NCBI GenBank assembly: GCA_964496245.1
Contig: CAZBZG010000299.1
Span: 1-5,578 of the forward strand
DNA length: 5,578 nucleotides
Direction of reading: 5' to 3'
From: CAZBZG01 sp964496245
GTDB lineage: Bacteria; Planctomycetota; SZUA-567
Shown: in pieces, positions 5,166-5,578 of the stretch
How the letters are laid out: the number at the start of each line of letters is the position of its first letter
Position numbering within the stretch: position 1 is the first letter of the stretch
Translations under genes and position numbers: made by a program
Notes under the pieces: model-generated
What the model saw: only the letters and a program-made list of their open reading frames with translations
The model's database searches: none
Told to the model about the DNA's origin: nothing

Positions 5166-5215
5166 CGCTGGCTGTCCCCCGATGGCGACGAACACGGACA
5201 GAGGCCACGACGGAG

Positions 5216-5554
5216 ATGACAGACGTAACAGACACAGTCCCATCGCGCTTGCAGAACCTCCTCCCGGATCTCCTCCGCCGCTTTCCTGCGATCCGGGTGC
5301 TCTACCTCTTTGGTTCGCAGGCGGCCGGCCGGGAGCGCCCGGGCAGCGACGCGGATGTGGCTGTTGTCCTCGCCCCAGAGGGGCTGGGCGATCCGCAGAC
5401 GCCCTTGCGCATCGGCGCTTTTCTGGGCCTGGTTCAAAAACCCGCGGATCCGGGTCACACATGGGACGCCGAGCGGTATGTAGCTCAGGCACTCTTGCCT
5501 GGGGCGGATTCCCTGATGCGCTGCACAGGCAGGAGAGGTAAGATGAGAAGGTAG
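5216..5554 (+). CDS. Truncated MNT-type nucleotidyltransferase with a repeat-encoded tail
   Basis: The N-terminal 75 residues are a minimal nucleotidyltransferase domain: a helix 'LQNLLPDLLRRFP', then 'VLYLFGSQAAGRERPGSDADVAVVL' (28-52), with the GS motif (33-34) and two metal-binding aspartates D45 and D47. MNT proteins usually pair with HEPN partners, which they AMPylate as antitoxins. The family normally continues through a strand carrying a third acidic residue (DLVxL type). Here the likeness ends at 'FLGLVQK' (about 5440), and the last 37 residues come from repeat DNA, including palindrome family P. The product probably lacks activity. ATG 5216 has CGGAG immediately before it and GAGG at 5201-5204. 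GTG 5162, overlapping the toxin stop, is an alternative adding 18 residues. No HEPN gene adjoins it within the window. Confidence 0.75.
   Translation: MTDVTDTVPSRLQNLLPDLLRRFPAIRVLYLFGSQAAGRERPGSDADVAVVLAPEGLGDPQTPLRIGAFLGLVQKPADPGHTWDAERYVAQALLPGADSLMRCTGRRGKMRR
5479..5535. repeat. Palindrome family P, copy lacking the end of its right arm
   Basis: Matches 3348-3404 at 55 of 57 positions (C to T at 5485, G to T at 5517). After caggcaggag (5526-5535) the sequence departs to aggtaag, so the last 13 bases of the right arm are missing and the long stem cannot form fully. In the MNT frame it encodes 'VAQALLPGADSLMRCTGR'. Bases 5441-5478 just upstream, starting with acccgcggatccgggt, look like a second repeat piece. 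Bases 5555-5578 show nothing recognisable. Confidence 0.75.
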
Positions 5555-5578
5555 ATCGCAACCGTGGACGCGGGTGGA

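Noticed and set aside
5162..5215. GTG 5162 overlapping the toxin stop as the true MNT start
   Set aside because: It would add 18 arginine/threonine-rich residues not expected in MNT proteins, and the bases echo the 'cacgaaggacacg' repeat; ATG 5216 is preferred, though coupling cannot be excluded.
5479..5535. GTAGCTCAGG at 5480-5489, resembling the D-arm box of a tRNA gene
   Set aside because: No anticodon arm, T-arm (GGTTCGA) or acceptor pairing follows, and the bases belong to palindrome P, whose other copy reads GTAGCCCAGG.

Overview
The window is GC-rich bacterial chromosomal DNA that appears to lie at the front of an exopolysaccharide or surface-glycan locus. A toxin-antitoxin and repeat region follows it. 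The organism cannot be named from the sequence. Several different palindromic intergenic repeats, an exopolysaccharide-type NusG paralogue, a 'gaccacgaaggacacgaag' repeat and palindromes framed by GGGGACA/TGTCCCC make a repeat-laden Gram-negative genome likely. I lean weakly towards the Verrucomicrobiota/Kiritimatiellota side or a gamma/deltaproteobacterium. This is an impression, not a database result.

Layout. 1-359 has no credible gene and holds hairpin repeats, including a perfect 56-bp direct repeat. A sigma70-like promoter (360-388) leads into a NusG/RfaH-type elongation factor (454-1005, or from 388). 1006-1396 holds a possible terminator, a fragment of a HEPN-domain gene, and a repeat that seems to have cut that fragment off. 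1397-3352 is a full-length membrane-anchored NDP-sugar dehydratase/epimerase of the WbpM/CapD/PglF type. 3434-4186 is a winged-helix regulator of exopolysaccharide-locus type fused to a Rossmann-like domain. 4187-4499 holds a palindrome, a 58-codon ORF that starts inside it, and a promoter. 4500-5165 is a Phd/YefM-VapC (PIN) toxin-antitoxin pair. 5216-5554 is a minimal nucleotidyltransferase (MNT) whose C-terminus has been replaced by repeat DNA.

How the parts may work together. The NusG paralogue probably helps RNA polymerase read through a long glycan operon. The dehydratase starts synthesis of a modified UDP- or TDP-sugar for that glycan. The winged-helix protein may tune the locus in response to a nucleotide or metabolite. 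The toxin-antitoxin genes look like a stabilising or defensive accessory unit beside it.

The most striking theme is palindromic repeats entering reading frames. One palindrome sits in frame inside the regulator. Repeat DNA supplies the last ~28 codons and the stop of the dehydratase. A repeat ends the HEPN fragment. The same palindrome that ends the dehydratase also writes the tail of the truncated nucleotidyltransferase. No complete novel multi-gene system could be demonstrated.
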